Positions 15,595 through 23,471 of a stretch of 64,000 bases of DNA are shown here, one piece after another; the first letter of the stretch is position 1, and every line of letters begins with the position of its first letter. This stretch comes from Gaiellasilicea sp963784895 (GTDB taxonomy: Bacteria > Actinomycetota > Thermoleophilia > Gaiellales > Gaiellaceae). Location: the NCBI GenBank assembly GCA_963784895.1, contig CAWATM010000011.1:62001-126000 (forward strand), read 5' to 3'. Below the pieces are notes generated by a model. That model did not search any database and had not been told where the DNA came from. It worked only from the letters and a program-made list of their open reading frames with translations. Both the position numbers and the translations under genes were made by a program.

Positions 15595-17807
15595 GCACGA
15601 CGCAGCCGACCAAGCTGCAACTCGGTCGGATCGGCGACGCGGCCACGCGGCACGACGCGACGCCGAAGGTGACGGGCGAGTTCGCGTACTCGAGCGATCT
15701 GAACGCTGCGGGAATGCTCTGGGGCGTCACCGTCCGCAGCCCGCATGCGCACGCGAAGATCGTCGAGCTCGACATCTCACAGGCGGTGGTGATGGCCGGC
15801 GTGCACGCGGTGTTGACGCACGCGGACGTCCCCGGCCAGAAGACGTACGGGCTCGAGTTCGCCGACCAGCCGGTGCTGGCCGCCGAACGCGTCCGCTACT
15901 ACGGCGAGCCGGTCGCGCTCGTCGCCGCCGAGGAGCCGGAGCAGGCGCGCCGCGCCGCCGCGGCCGTCCGGGTCGAGTACGAGCTGCTCGAGCCGGTCGT
16001 CGACATGGAGCGTGCGACCGAGCAGCCGCCGCTCCATCCCGACCGGCCGACGATGGCGCACGGCTACCGCGAGGACGAGCGCCCGAACGTCGTCCGCCAT
16101 CTCGTCATCCGGCACGGCGACACCGAGGCCGAGGGCGACGTCACGGTCAGCGGCGTCTACGAGATCGGGATCCAGGATCAGGCGTTCCTCGGCCCGGAGT
16201 CGGGACTGGCCGTTCCGGACGGCGAGGGCGGTGTCGACATCTACGTCGCGACCCAGTGGCTGCACGTCGACCGCGACCAGGTGGCACCGTGCCTCGGGCT
16301 GGCGCCGGAGCTGGTGCGGATCCACCTCGCCGGCGTCGGCGGTGCCTTCGGCGGCCGCGAGGACCTCTCGATGCAGATCCACGGCGCCCTGCTCGCGCTG
16401 CACACGAAGCGGCCGGTGAAGATCGTCTACAACCGCGAGGAGTCGTTCTTCGGCCACGTCCACCGGCATCCCGCGCGGATCTGGTGCGAGCACCGGGCGA
16501 CGAAGGCGGGCGAGCTCGTCAACGTCCGGATGCGGATCCTGCTCGATGGAGGTGCCTACGCCTCCAGCTCGACCGCCGTCACCTCGAACGCCGCCTGCTT
16601 CGCGATCGGCCCCTACCGGGTCGCGAACGCGCTGATCGAGTCGACCTGCGTCTACACGAACAACCCGCCCTGCGGCGCCATGCGCGGCTTCGGCGCCGTG
16701 CAGACCTGTTTCGCCGCCGAGGCGCAGATGGACAGGCTCGCAGCCGAGCTCCGGATCGACCCGGTCGAGCTGCGGCTCCTGAACGCGCTCGGCAGCGGCG
16801 ACATGCTCCCGACGGGCCAGGTGATCGAGGGCGTGCTGCCGACGGCGGAGGTGATCCGGCGCGCGGCTGCGCTGCCCGTCCCCGAGGCCGAGGCGCTGCC
16901 GCGCGAGGCGATCCGGCTGCCCGGCGGCGCCGGGAACACGACCCGCGGTGAGGGCGTGAAGCGCGGTGTCGGCTTCGCGGTCGGGTTCAAGAACATCTGC
17001 TACTCGGAGGGCTTCGACGACTTCACGGCCGCCCGCGTCCTCCTCCGGGCCGACGGCTCGGCCGAGATCCACTGCGCGTCGGCGGAGGTCGGCCAGGGCG
17101 TCACCGACGTGATCCTCCAGGTCGCGCGTACGGAGCTTGGCACCGACGACGTCGTGCTCGCCTCGCCGGGGACGGCCGCGGTCGGGTCTGCCGGATCGGC
17201 CTCAGCGTCCCGGATGACGTGGATGGCCGCCGGCGCGGTCCGCGACGCGTGCCGGGCCGCACTCGAGGAGCAGAAGCGCTCCGGGGGCGACGTCGACGTC
17301 GAGCGCGTCTACCGCCATCCGCGGACGACGCCGCTCGATCCGGAGACCGGCCAGATCACGGGCGAGCGCGCCCACGTCTCCTTCGCCGTCGCCGCGATGC
17401 GCGTCGTCGCCGAGGTGGACGTCGACCTCGGGCTGACGCGCGTCGTCTGGATCGGCACAGCCCAGGACGTCGGCAAGGCGATCAACCCGCTCGCAGTCGA
17501 GGGACAGATCGAGGGTGGCACCGCGCAGGGGCTCGGCCTGGCGCTGATGGAGGAGATCCGGACGAAGGACGGGCTGATCACGAATGCGAGCTTCACCGAC
17601 TACCTGATCCCGACCGCGCTCGACATGCCGCCGGTGACGAGCGAGCTCGTCGAGGACGCGGAGCCTGACGCTCCCTACGGCGTCAAGGGCGTCGGCGAGC
17701 CGCCGACGGTCGTCTCCTCCGCCGCCGTGGTGTCGGCGCTCCGCGGCGCGACCGGACGCGAGCTGTCGCGGATACCGGTGCGTCCCGACGACATCGTCGG
17801 GCTCTAG
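15591..17807 (+). CDS. Xanthine dehydrogenase molybdopterin-binding subunit
   Basis: 738 aa. It hydroxylates hypoxanthine/xanthine to urate at the Mo cofactor. Visible are VGGAFGGREDLSMQIHGALL, PPCGAMRGFGAVQTCFAAEA and the catalytic Glu in GVKGVGEPPTVVSSAA. The loop reads AMRGFG and not AYRCSFR, which separates xanthine dehydrogenase-like enzymes from aerobic CO dehydrogenase. The ATG overlaps the FeS-subunit stop. Its stop is 4 bp from the convergent YdcZ-type gene. Purine specificity is inferred from the divergent purine genes. Confidence 0.92.
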   Translation: MSTTQPTKLQLGRIGDAATRHDATPKVTGEFAYSSDLNAAGMLWGVTVRSPHAHAKIVELDISQAVVMAGVHAVLTHADVPGQKTYGLEFADQPVLAAERVRYYGEPVALVAAEEPEQARRAAAAVRVEYELLEPVVDMERATEQPPLHPDRPTMAHGYREDERPNVVRHLVIRHGDTEAEGDVTVSGVYEIGIQDQAFLGPESGLAVPDGEGGVDIYVATQWLHVDRDQVAPCLGLAPELVRIHLAGVGGAFGGREDLSMQIHGALLALHTKRPVKIVYNREESFFGHVHRHPARIWCEHRATKAGELVNVRMRILLDGGAYASSSTAVTSNAACFAIGPYRVANALIESTCVYTNNPPCGAMRGFGAVQTCFAAEAQMDRLAAELRIDPVELRLLNALGSGDMLPTGQVIEGVLPTAEVIRRAAALPVPEAEALPREAIRLPGGAGNTTRGEGVKRGVGFAVGFKNICYSEGFDDFTAARVLLRADGSAEIHCASAEVGQGVTDVILQVARTELGTDDVVLASPGTAAVGSAGSASASRMTWMAAGAVRDACRAALEEQKRSGGDVDVERVYRHPRTTPLDPETGQITGERAHVSFAVAAMRVVAEVDVDLGLTRVVWIGTAQDVGKAINPLAVEGQIEGGTAQGLGLALMEEIRTKDGLITNASFTDYLIPTALDMPPVTSELVEDAEPDAPYGVKGVGEPPTVVSSAAVVSALRGATGRELSRIPVRPDDIVGL

Positions 17808-17811
17808 GTCT

Positions 17812-18264
17812 CTAGCGCCGCAGCGCGAGCAGCGCGCCGACCGCGAGCAGCAGCACGCCGAGCACACGCGGCCAGCTCAGCGGCACCTGCTCGACGCCGA
17901 ACCAGCCGTAGCGGTCGATCAGCACGCCCATCGCGAGCTGCCCCGCGATCAGGAGCCCGATCGTCGCCGTCGCGCCGATGCGCGGCGTCACGACCGTGAT
18001 CGTCAGCACGACGACGACGCCCATGCCGCCGCCGCCGACCCAGTACCACCAGGGCGAGCGGAACGCGTCGCCGTAGCCGGCCAGGCTCTGACGAACGCCG
18101 AGCAGCACCACCGCCGCGATCAGCGCCGAGAAGAGGACGCTCGCCGCCAGTGCCTCGAACGAGCCGATCCGCTCGCCGAACCGGCCCATCACGGCGACCT
18201 GCACCGACCCGGCGAGCCCGGCGATCAGCGCGAGCGTCGCAGCGGCAGCCGTTCCTCCGGACAC
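17812..18264 (-). CDS. DMT-family membrane protein (YdcZ/DUF606 type)
   Basis: 150 aa with five hydrophobic helices. The conserved features of the DMT YdcZ family are GLAGSVQVAVMGRFGERIGSF in helices 1-2 and GGGMGVVVVLTITVVTPRIGAT in the middle. The C-terminal LGVLLLAVGALLALRR also fits. These small proteins probably dimerise and move an unknown small solute. The GTG start has a TAGCTT box 6 nt upstream. It is convergent with xanthine dehydrogenase, and purine transport is possible but unsupported. Confidence 0.8.
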   Translation of the reverse strand: MSGGTAAAATLALIAGLAGSVQVAVMGRFGERIGSFEALAASVLFSALIAAVVLLGVRQSLAGYGDAFRSPWWYWVGGGGMGVVVVLTITVVTPRIGATATIGLLIAGQLAMGVLIDRYGWFGVEQVPLSWPRVLGVLLLAVGALLALRR

Positions 18265-18270
18265 GGGCGC

Positions 18271-18276
18271 AAGCTA
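18271..18276 (-). promoter_or_regulatory. -10 box of the YdcZ-type gene
   Basis: TAGCTT lies 6 nt before the GTG at 18264 and directly abuts the opposing TACGCT box at 18277. Confidence 0.45.
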
Positions 18277-18282
18277 TACGCT
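18277..18282 (+). promoter_or_regulatory. -10 box of the EthD gene
   Basis: TACGCT lies 33 nt before the ATG at 18316. A Shine-Dalgarno (AAAGGAGCAGGAG) lies in the resulting short leader. Confidence 0.45.
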
Positions 18283-18315
18283 CCCGCACGTCCCTCGGCG
18301 AAAGGAGCAGGAGCG

Positions 18316-18600
18316 ATGGTGCGGATGGCGGTCCTGTACGAGCGTGAGGTCGATCCGGAGCGGTACCAGCGTCATCTCGACGAGTTCGTCGACAAGGTGG
18401 AGTGCCGAGCGTTCCGCCACGGCAAGGCGTTCGGCTCGCCGTTCGACGCGCCGGCCTTCGCGTACTATGCCGAGTTCGAGTGGGCCGACATGGACGCGTT
18501 CAAGGCGACCGCCCGCTCGGACGCCTTCGCCGCGAGCGGCAAGGACGCGGTGGAGATGGGCATTCCCTTCACCGCCACCTTCGTCGAGCTCTCGGAGTGA
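18316..18600 (+). CDS. EthD-like dimeric alpha/beta-barrel protein
   Basis: 94 aa. The ferredoxin-like EthD fold shows as MVRMAVLYEREVDPERYQRH, a central helix, and YYAEFEWADMDAFKATARSD. Members are small dimeric proteins, some of them ring-opening or dehydratase enzymes of aromatic catabolism. A strong Shine-Dalgarno precedes the ATG. Its stop overlaps the following enoyl-CoA hydratase start (GTGA), suggesting the two act on one pathway. Confidence 0.75.
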   Translation: MVRMAVLYEREVDPERYQRHLDEFVDKVECRAFRHGKAFGSPFDAPAFAYYAEFEWADMDAFKATARSDAFAASGKDAVEMGIPFTATFVELSE

Positions 18601-19406
18601 GCGAACCGGACCAGCCCCGCCCCCTCTCGCCAGACGAGCTCGGCTTCGAGCGGATCGTCTACGAGAAGGACTACCCGCGGGCGACCGTGACGCTGAACCG
18701 GCCCGAGGTGCTGAACGCCTTCGACTTCCGCATGCTCCGCGAGCTCGCTCGCGCGTTCGAGGATGCATCCTGGGACGACGAGATCCGGGTCGTGGTCGTC
18801 ACCGGCACCGGCCGCGCGTTCTGCGTCGGCGCCGACCTGCGCTCCTGGGGCGAGGACCTGCTCGGGAACTCGAAGGAGTACTGGAAGTGGTTTGGCGCTT
18901 TCAAGGACATGCACGACCGGCTCCGCGAGATCGGCAAGCCGACGGTCGCGCGCGTGAACGGGATCGCGGTCGGCGGCGGCAACGAGCTGCAGATGGCGTG
19001 CGACCTCGCCGTGATGGTCGACGACGCCTTCATCCGCCACGTCGGGCTCGAGCATGGCTCCGTGCCCGCGGGCGGCGCGACGCAATGGCTCCCGATCATG
19101 ATCGGCGATCGCCGTGCCCGGGAGATGATCCTGCTCTGCGACGAGCTGCCGGCGGCGCAGGCGGCGGAGTGGGGGCTGATCAACCGGGCCGTCCCGGCTG
19201 CGGAGCTCGACGCCGCCGTCGACGAGTGGGTCGAGAAGCTCGCGCGGAAGCTGCCCGAGACGACGCGCTACGCGAAACAGCAGCTGAACTGGTGGCGCGA
19301 CGTCTCCTGGCACGAGACGGTCGGTCACGCGCGCGACTGGCTCGCGCTCTCGATGCTCGGCGACGAGGCGCAGGGCGCGATCAAGAGCTTCCTCGACCGC
19401 AAGTAG
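18597..19406 (+). CDS. Enoyl-CoA hydratase/isomerase family protein
   Basis: 269 aa from a GTG coupled to the EthD stop. The crotonase fold is clear: TLNRPEVLNAFDFRM, VVVTGTGRAFCVGADLRSW (oxyanion hole) and ARVNGIAVGGGNELQMACDL. The position that carries the first acidic residue in hydratases lies in LEHGSVPAGGATQWLP, and a Trp-rich tail follows. The departures from standard hydratases suggest a ring-cleaving or aromatic-specific member, but the reaction is not assigned. Confidence 0.85.
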   Translation: MSEPDQPRPLSPDELGFERIVYEKDYPRATVTLNRPEVLNAFDFRMLRELARAFEDASWDDEIRVVVVTGTGRAFCVGADLRSWGEDLLGNSKEYWKWFGAFKDMHDRLREIGKPTVARVNGIAVGGGNELQMACDLAVMVDDAFIRHVGLEHGSVPAGGATQWLPIMIGDRRAREMILLCDELPAAQAAEWGLINRAVPAAELDAAVDEWVEKLARKLPETTRYAKQQLNWWRDVSWHETVGHARDWLALSMLGDEAQGAIKSFLDRK

Positions 19407-19418
19407 ACACCGGCCGCA

Positions 19419-19558
19419 GCGGACAGGTCGGGGCCAGGACCCCTCATGTCCGGCACGGCCACTCCGTTCTGGCCATCGCTGCCCCTTCTTCGCGAATCGC
19501 GCCGCCCAGGTCGCGGCCGGTGCGGACAAGAGGGGGTCCTGGCCCCGACAGCGTCCGC
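19419..19558. repeat. Long imperfect inverted repeat, MITE/REPIN-like
   Basis: The arms are 19419-19456 and 19520-19558. Their 17-bp cores (19427-19443 and 19533-19549) are perfect complements, with GGCCAGGACCCC on the left arm. The flanks GCGGAC and GTCCGC and the inner GTCC-GCAC blocks also pair. About 63 bp separate the arms. The element fills the only long gap between the two enoyl-CoA hydratase genes and codes for nothing. It resembles the REP-derived or MITE-like elements of other bacteria. No second copy is evident in the window. Confidence 0.6.
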
Positions 19559-19569
19559 AACCGACGGGT

Positions 19570-19575
19570 TAGGCT
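19570..19575 (+). promoter_or_regulatory. -10 box of the second enoyl-CoA hydratase gene
   Basis: TAGGCT lies 6 nt before the ATG at 19582, just outside the inverted repeat. Confidence 0.5.
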
Positions 19576-19581
19576 CGCCCG

Positions 19582-20352
19582 ATGAGCGAAGTCCTGACCG
19601 AGCGCGACGGGGCCGTCCTCACGATCACGCTGAACCGCCCCGACGTCTTCAACGCCTTCAACGCGGCGCTCCACGCGGCGCTGAACTCGGCGTTGCAGGA
19701 GGCGGCGGCGCCCGACGTCCGCGCCGTCGTGATCACGGGTGCCGGCCGCGGCTTCTGCTCCGGCCAGGATCTGAAGGAGTTCCAGGAGGCGCCGGGCTCG
19801 ATCCGCGACCGGCTCGAGAGCACCTACCACCCGAACATCCGCGCGATCCGCGGGCTCGAGAAGCCGGTGATCGCGGCGGTGAACGGGCCGTGCGCCGGCG
19901 CGGGGCTCTCGCTCGCCGCCGCCTGTGACCTCCGGATCGCCTCCGATGCGGCGACGTTCGTCCCGGGCTTCATCGGCATCGGACTCGTGCCGGACTCCGG
20001 CGGCTCGTGGTTCCTCCACCGCCTGCTCGGCTTCGCGCGCGCGTTCGAGTGGATGACATCCAACCGCAAGCTCACCGCTGCCGAGGCACACGCCTGGGGG
20101 CTCGTCTCGGAGGTCGTCGAGGGCGAGGGGCTTGCCGCCCGCGCCGCAGAGCTCGCCGGCTTCTTTGCCGAGCTGCCGACGCGCGGGATCGGGCTGACGA
20201 AGCGCCTGTTCGAGCACGCCTACGACGCGACGCTCGAGGAGCAGCTCGCCCTCGAGGCCGAGTTGCAGCAGGCCGCGACCGGCACGGCCGACTTCGCCGA
20301 GGGCGTTTCCGCGTTCCTCGAGAAGCGCCCGCCGCGGTTCAGCGGGAGCTGA
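19582..20352 (+). CDS. Enoyl-CoA hydratase/isomerase, PaaG-like
   Basis: 256 aa. The crotonase motifs TLNRPDVFNAFNAAL, VVITGAGRGFCSGQDLKEF and AAVNGPCAGAGLSLAAACDL are those of ring-1,2-epoxyphenylacetyl-CoA isomerase (PaaG) and its relatives. GLVPDSGGSWFLHRLLG provides the catalytic acidic residue. With paaABCD 9 kb downstream, isomerisation of the ring epoxide to the oxepin-CoA is plausible. A general fatty-acid role is the alternative. Its 3' end overlaps the convergent selenoprotein gene by 14 bp. Confidence 0.85.
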   Translation: MSEVLTERDGAVLTITLNRPDVFNAFNAALHAALNSALQEAAAPDVRAVVITGAGRGFCSGQDLKEFQEAPGSIRDRLESTYHPNIRAIRGLEKPVIAAVNGPCAGAGLSLAAACDLRIASDAATFVPGFIGIGLVPDSGGSWFLHRLLGFARAFEWMTSNRKLTAAEAHAWGLVSEVVEGEGLAARAAELAGFFAELPTRGIGLTKRLFEHAYDATLEEQLALEAELQQAATGTADFAEGVSAFLEKRPPRFSGS

Positions 20353-20560
20353 GCAGCCCGAGCAGCTCGTCCTCCTCGGGGAAGCGCCCCTCGCGCTGCT
20401 TCGAGAAGACGAGCTCGCCGTCGGCGACCACGTCGAACTGGCTGTGCTCGCCCTCGTGGGCCGAGGCGTCGAGGCCGTTCGCCGTCAGCACGGCCGCGAG
20501 ACTCGCGGCCCGTCGGTCGTAGCCCCCTCAGACGGGGCAGTAGTGGATCTCGACGGCCAC
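20339..20560 (-). CDS. SelW-like Rdx-family selenoprotein with in-frame UGA (Sec) codon
   Basis: 73 aa if UGA at 20530-20528 is read as selenocysteine (U11): VAVEIHYCPVUGGYDRRA is the family CxxU/CxxC redox site. The rest is a complete Rdx domain (LAAVLTANGLDASAHEGE, then SQFDVVADGELVFSKQREGR, FPEEDEL). The GTG start is fixed by a TAAGCT box 6 nt upstream. A perfect inverted repeat (20492-20510) places a 5-nt loop AGUCU 24 nt after the UGA, within the usual bacterial SECIS range, with G in the second loop position. The frame has no other stop. A nonsense mutation of a CxxC protein or a base-call error is the alternative. Confidence 0.82.
20492..20510 (-). promoter_or_regulatory. Candidate bacterial SECIS hairpin
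   Basis: A perfect palindrome with a 7-bp GGCCGCG/CGCGGCC stem and the 5-nt loop AGUCU on the coding strand. It starts 17 nt after the UGA codon of the SelW-like gene. Loop size, distance and a G in the first two loop positions fit the bacterial SECIS rules as I recall them. Confidence 0.65.
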
Positions 20561-20566
20561 GGGCCG

Positions 20567-20572
20567 AGCTTA
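20567..20572 (-). promoter_or_regulatory. -10 box of the SelW-like gene
   Basis: TAAGCT lies 6 nt before the GTG at 20560, the same arrangement as at other leaderless starts in the window. This supports both the start and the gene. Confidence 0.5.
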
Positions 20573-22126
20573 CCCGGCCAGCTGTGGTCTGTGCCGCTCG
20601 GCGATTGCGGCGAGGTCGACGCCTGCCGGGAGCGTCCCGTAGATCCCGCCGGGGCGGTCGAGCCGTGACGCGCAGAACGCGTCCGCGACCTCGGGTGTTC
20701 CGTGGCGGACGAGCAGCGAGCCCTGCAGCGTCACCGCGAGCAGCTCGAGTAGCCGGCGGGCGCTCTGCTCCTCCGGCTCGGCGAGCTCCTGCTCGAGGCG
20801 AGCTGTCGCAGCGTCGAGCCGCGCGTCGGCTCCCGCTGCGAGGCGCACCTCCGCCAGAAACGCCTCCGCCGTCTCCGGCTCGCGCGCGAGCGCCCGCAGG
20901 ACGTCGAGCGCGTTGACGTTGCCGGAGCCCTCCCAGATCGAGTTGAGCGGGCTCTCGCGGAAGAGGCGCGGCAGCTGCGACTCCTCGACGTAGCCGTTGC
21001 CGCCGAGGCACTCGAGCGCCTCGGCGACGAGTGGCGGCGTCCGCTTGCAGATCCAGAACTTCGCAACCGCCGTGGCGATCCGCCGGAACGGCCCATCGGC
21101 CTCGTCGTAGGCGCGCGCGAGCCGCAGCGCCGTCACGGTCGCCGCCTCCGACTCGACGGAGAGATCGGCGAGGACGTTCTGCATCAGCGGCTGCTCGGCG
21201 AGGAGACGGCCGAACGCCGAGCGGTGGGCGCTGTGATGGGTCGCCTCCGCCACGGCCCGCCGCATCAGAGCCGTCGACCCGAGCACGCAGTCGAGCCGCG
21301 TGTGCACCACCATCTCGAGGATCGTCCGGACGCCGCGGCCCTCCTCGCCGACGAGCCGCGCGACCGCGCCGTCGAGCGTGATCTCGGCCGACGCGTTCGA
21401 GCGGTTGCCGAGCTTGTCCTTCAGCCGCTCGATCCGGAAGCCGGGCTGCGGCCGCTCGAGCAGGAAGCACGAGAGTCCGGCCGGCGCCTGCGCGAGCACG
21501 AGGAAGGCCTCGCTCATCGGCGCCGAGCAGAACCACTTGTGCCCGTCGAGCTCCCAGGCGTCGCCGGCGGGCCGCGCCGTCGTCTCGTTGGCGCGCACGT
21601 CGGAGCCGCCCTGGCGTTCGGTCATCGCCATGCCGCAGAGCGCGTCGCCGGCCGTCAGCTGCGGGATCCACACGGCCGCCAGGTCGGGCTGCGCGCGCAG
21701 CGTCGGCACGGCGGCGAACGTCATCGAGAGCGGGCAGCCGACGCCGGCTTCGACCTGGCCGAGCAGCATGAAGAGCGTCGCCCGCGCGACGTGGGCGCCG
21801 GGACGCTCGTCCAGCCAGGGCAGCGACTGCAGCTGTGATTCGAGCCCGAGCCGGAGCAGCGAGTCCCACGCCGGGTGGAACTCGATCTCGTCGATGCGCT
21901 CGCCGTAGCGATCGTGCGACCGGAGCTTCGGCGGATGCTCGTTCGCGAGGCGGCCCCATTCGAGCGGCTCGCCGCCGAGCAGGTCGCCGAAGGCGGCGAT
22001 CCGCTCCTCCCACACCGTGCCGCCCTCCCGGCGTAGAGCTTCAACGAGCGCAGGGTCCTGCTCGTAGAGGTTGTACCCGGCGAGCGGCGGCGGCTGGTTC
22101 GCGGTCCGGAGCGCCATCCGCACCAT
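20570..22126 (-). CDS. aidB: AidB-like acyl-CoA dehydrogenase
   Basis: 518 aa, close to AidB (about 540). It begins MVRMALRTANQPPPLAGYNL, and the blocks RLANEHPPKLRSHDRYG, MTERQGGSDVRANET, ERLKDKLGNRSNASAEI and NSIWEGSGNVNALDVLR are those of AidB. AidB is a flavoprotein of the adaptive response to alkylation, with isovaleryl-CoA dehydrogenase-like fold and DNA-binding ability. A Glu lies in the usual base position region. The start could instead be the ATG at 22117, three codons on. A catabolic acyl-CoA role is also possible given the nearby hydratases. Confidence 0.88.
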   Translation of the reverse strand: MVRMALRTANQPPPLAGYNLYEQDPALVEALRREGGTVWEERIAAFGDLLGGEPLEWGRLANEHPPKLRSHDRYGERIDEIEFHPAWDSLLRLGLESQLQSLPWLDERPGAHVARATLFMLLGQVEAGVGCPLSMTFAAVPTLRAQPDLAAVWIPQLTAGDALCGMAMTERQGGSDVRANETTARPAGDAWELDGHKWFCSAPMSEAFLVLAQAPAGLSCFLLERPQPGFRIERLKDKLGNRSNASAEITLDGAVARLVGEEGRGVRTILEMVVHTRLDCVLGSTALMRRAVAEATHHSAHRSAFGRLLAEQPLMQNVLADLSVESEAATVTALRLARAYDEADGPFRRIATAVAKFWICKRTPPLVAEALECLGGNGYVEESQLPRLFRESPLNSIWEGSGNVNALDVLRALAREPETAEAFLAEVRLAAGADARLDAATARLEQELAEPEEQSARRLLELLAVTLQGSLLVRHGTPEVADAFCASRLDRPGGIYGTLPAGVDLAAIAERHRPQLAG

Positions 22127-22191
22127 TGTCGCCGGAATCCGTCTCCGTCCGAGGTGCGTAGAGAAGGGCGTCAACTGAGGAAGGGGTCTCC

Positions 22192-22827
22192 ATGCCGTCA
22201 CGTCTTGCCGCCGCGCTCCTGGGCGCGGCCGCCCTGCTCGTTCCTGCCGCAGCCGCCGGAGCACCGGCCGGTCCGGCGGTGCCCGAGTCGATCACGCTGC
22301 CGACGAAGATCGTCGGCGGCGAGTCGGCCACCGGCACGCTCTGCCTCGACCGTGTCCCGGACACGCCGACCGAGGTGCTGCTGTTCAGCGACAACACCTT
22401 CCTCGTCGAGGTGCAGCCGAGCGTCACGATCGCCGGTCCCGACCAGTGTGCCGACTTCACGGTCACGAGCTTCGCGCGGTTCCCGACGACAGAATCGGTC
22501 GTGATCCTGGGATTCACCCCGGACGTCCAGGTCCAGCGTGTTCTGTTCGTGATCCCGACCGCCGGCGTCGACCTGGTCGAGGTCACGAAGGCGGATGTGA
22601 CCAAGAACTTCTCCAAGGTCTCGATCACGGCGACGAGCGACGAGCCAGGCGCGATCCTGACCGCGTTCTCCGGGGGTGTCGAGCTCGGTGTCCTCGAGCA
22701 GAAGGGCGACCGCTACGTCGGCCGCTTCGACCTCACCCAGCCGATCAACAATGTCGAGGTGAAGAGCAGCCTGGGTGGGTGCGCGCAGCGCGCGGTGCCG
22801 TTCGGGAACAACTCGAACCTCTGCTGA
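22192..22827 (+). CDS. Secreted protein of unknown function
   Basis: 211 aa with a clear signal peptide (MPSRLAAALLGAAALLVPAA, cleavage after the Ala run). The mature part looks like two beta-sandwich repeats: residues 30-110 (KIVGGESATGTLCLDRVP) and 115-200 (VEVTKADVTKNFSKVSITAT). Four Cys residues (near 60, 85, and two near the C-terminus) could form disulfides. A Shine-Dalgarno (AGGAAGGGG) precedes the ATG. No family recognised; binding or adhesion is a guess from the fold alone. Confidence 0.65.
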   Translation: MPSRLAAALLGAAALLVPAAAAGAPAGPAVPESITLPTKIVGGESATGTLCLDRVPDTPTEVLLFSDNTFLVEVQPSVTIAGPDQCADFTVTSFARFPTTESVVILGFTPDVQVQRVLFVIPTAGVDLVEVTKADVTKNFSKVSITATSDEPGAILTAFSGGVELGVLEQKGDRYVGRFDLTQPINNVEVKSSLGGCAQRAVPFGNNSNLC

Positions 22828-22832
22828 CGCCG

Positions 22833-22838
22833 TACCGT
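22833..22838 (+). promoter_or_regulatory. -10 box of the acVLRF1 gene
   Basis: TACCGT lies 6 nt before the GTG at 22845. Confidence 0.45.
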
Positions 22839-22844
22839 GTCGGT

Positions 22845-23471
22845 GTGGCGACGCGCTACATCGGCCGGCAGAACCTCGCGAAACGGCTCGGCCCGCTGGA
22901 AGGATCGGCGGGCCGGGCCGTCTACCGCGACGGCAGCGCCCGGATCGAGCTGGACGAAGCGGGCCTGACGGTCACGCCGCCCTTCGGCCTCCCGCATGAG
23001 GGCGAGTACGGCGTCGTCCGCGTCGGCCCGCTGCTGGATGCGCTCGAGGCTTCGCCGCGCGTCGCCGTCCTGCTGGTGCGGATGGGTGGCTACGCCGTCG
23101 GCGTCTTCGAGGGCGAGCGCCTGGTTGCGTCGAAGGTGGGGAGCCGCTTTGTCAAGGGCCGGCACAAGAAGGGAGGCTCGTCGTCGAATCGCTTCCGCCG
23201 GCGGCGTGGTGAGCAGGAGCGGGAGCTGGTCGACGCGGCTGCAGCCGAGGCCGCGCGCGTGCTGGAGCCGTGGCGCGGCCGTGTCGAGCACGTCGCGCTC
23301 GGCGGCGACCGCTCGGCCGTCGGCCGCGTGCTGGCTTCGCGCGCCGACCTGGCCTGGCTGGAGCCGCTCGCGCTCGAGCGCTTCTTCGACGTGCCGGAGC
23401 CGCGCCTGCGCGTCCTCGAGGCGCTGCCGTACCAGCTCTACGCCGCGAACGTCGTCGAGGAGCCGCTCTAG
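22845..23471 (+). CDS. acVLRF1-type peptidyl-tRNA hydrolase (Vms1-like release factor)
   Basis: 208 aa. Actinobacterial relatives of Vms1/eRF1 release stalled peptides from tRNA on ribosomes. The catalytic loop at residues 109-124, KGGSSSNRFRRRRGEQ, matches the family K-G-G-S-S-x-x-R-F-x-R-x-R-x-x-Q pattern with the essential Gln at 124. The C-terminal part (RVEHVALGGDRSAVGRVLAS) is the eRF1 domain-2/3-like region. The GTG start has a leaderless -10 box. Its last 4 bp overlap the convergent mutS2. Confidence 0.85.
   Translation: MATRYIGRQNLAKRLGPLEGSAGRAVYRDGSARIELDEAGLTVTPPFGLPHEGEYGVVRVGPLLDALEASPRVAVLLVRMGGYAVGVFEGERLVASKVGSRFVKGRHKKGGSSSNRFRRRRGEQERELVDAAAAEAARVLEPWRGRVEHVALGGDRSAVGRVLASRADLAWLEPLALERFFDVPEPRLRVLEALPYQLYAANVVEEPL

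Noticed and set aside
20528..20530. Reading the TGA as the end of a 10-aa peptide or a plain nonsense mutation
   Set aside because: The continuing frame is a complete Rdx domain with intact codons, the stop is exactly at the CxxU position, and a SECIS-like hairpin follows; kept as an alternative only.
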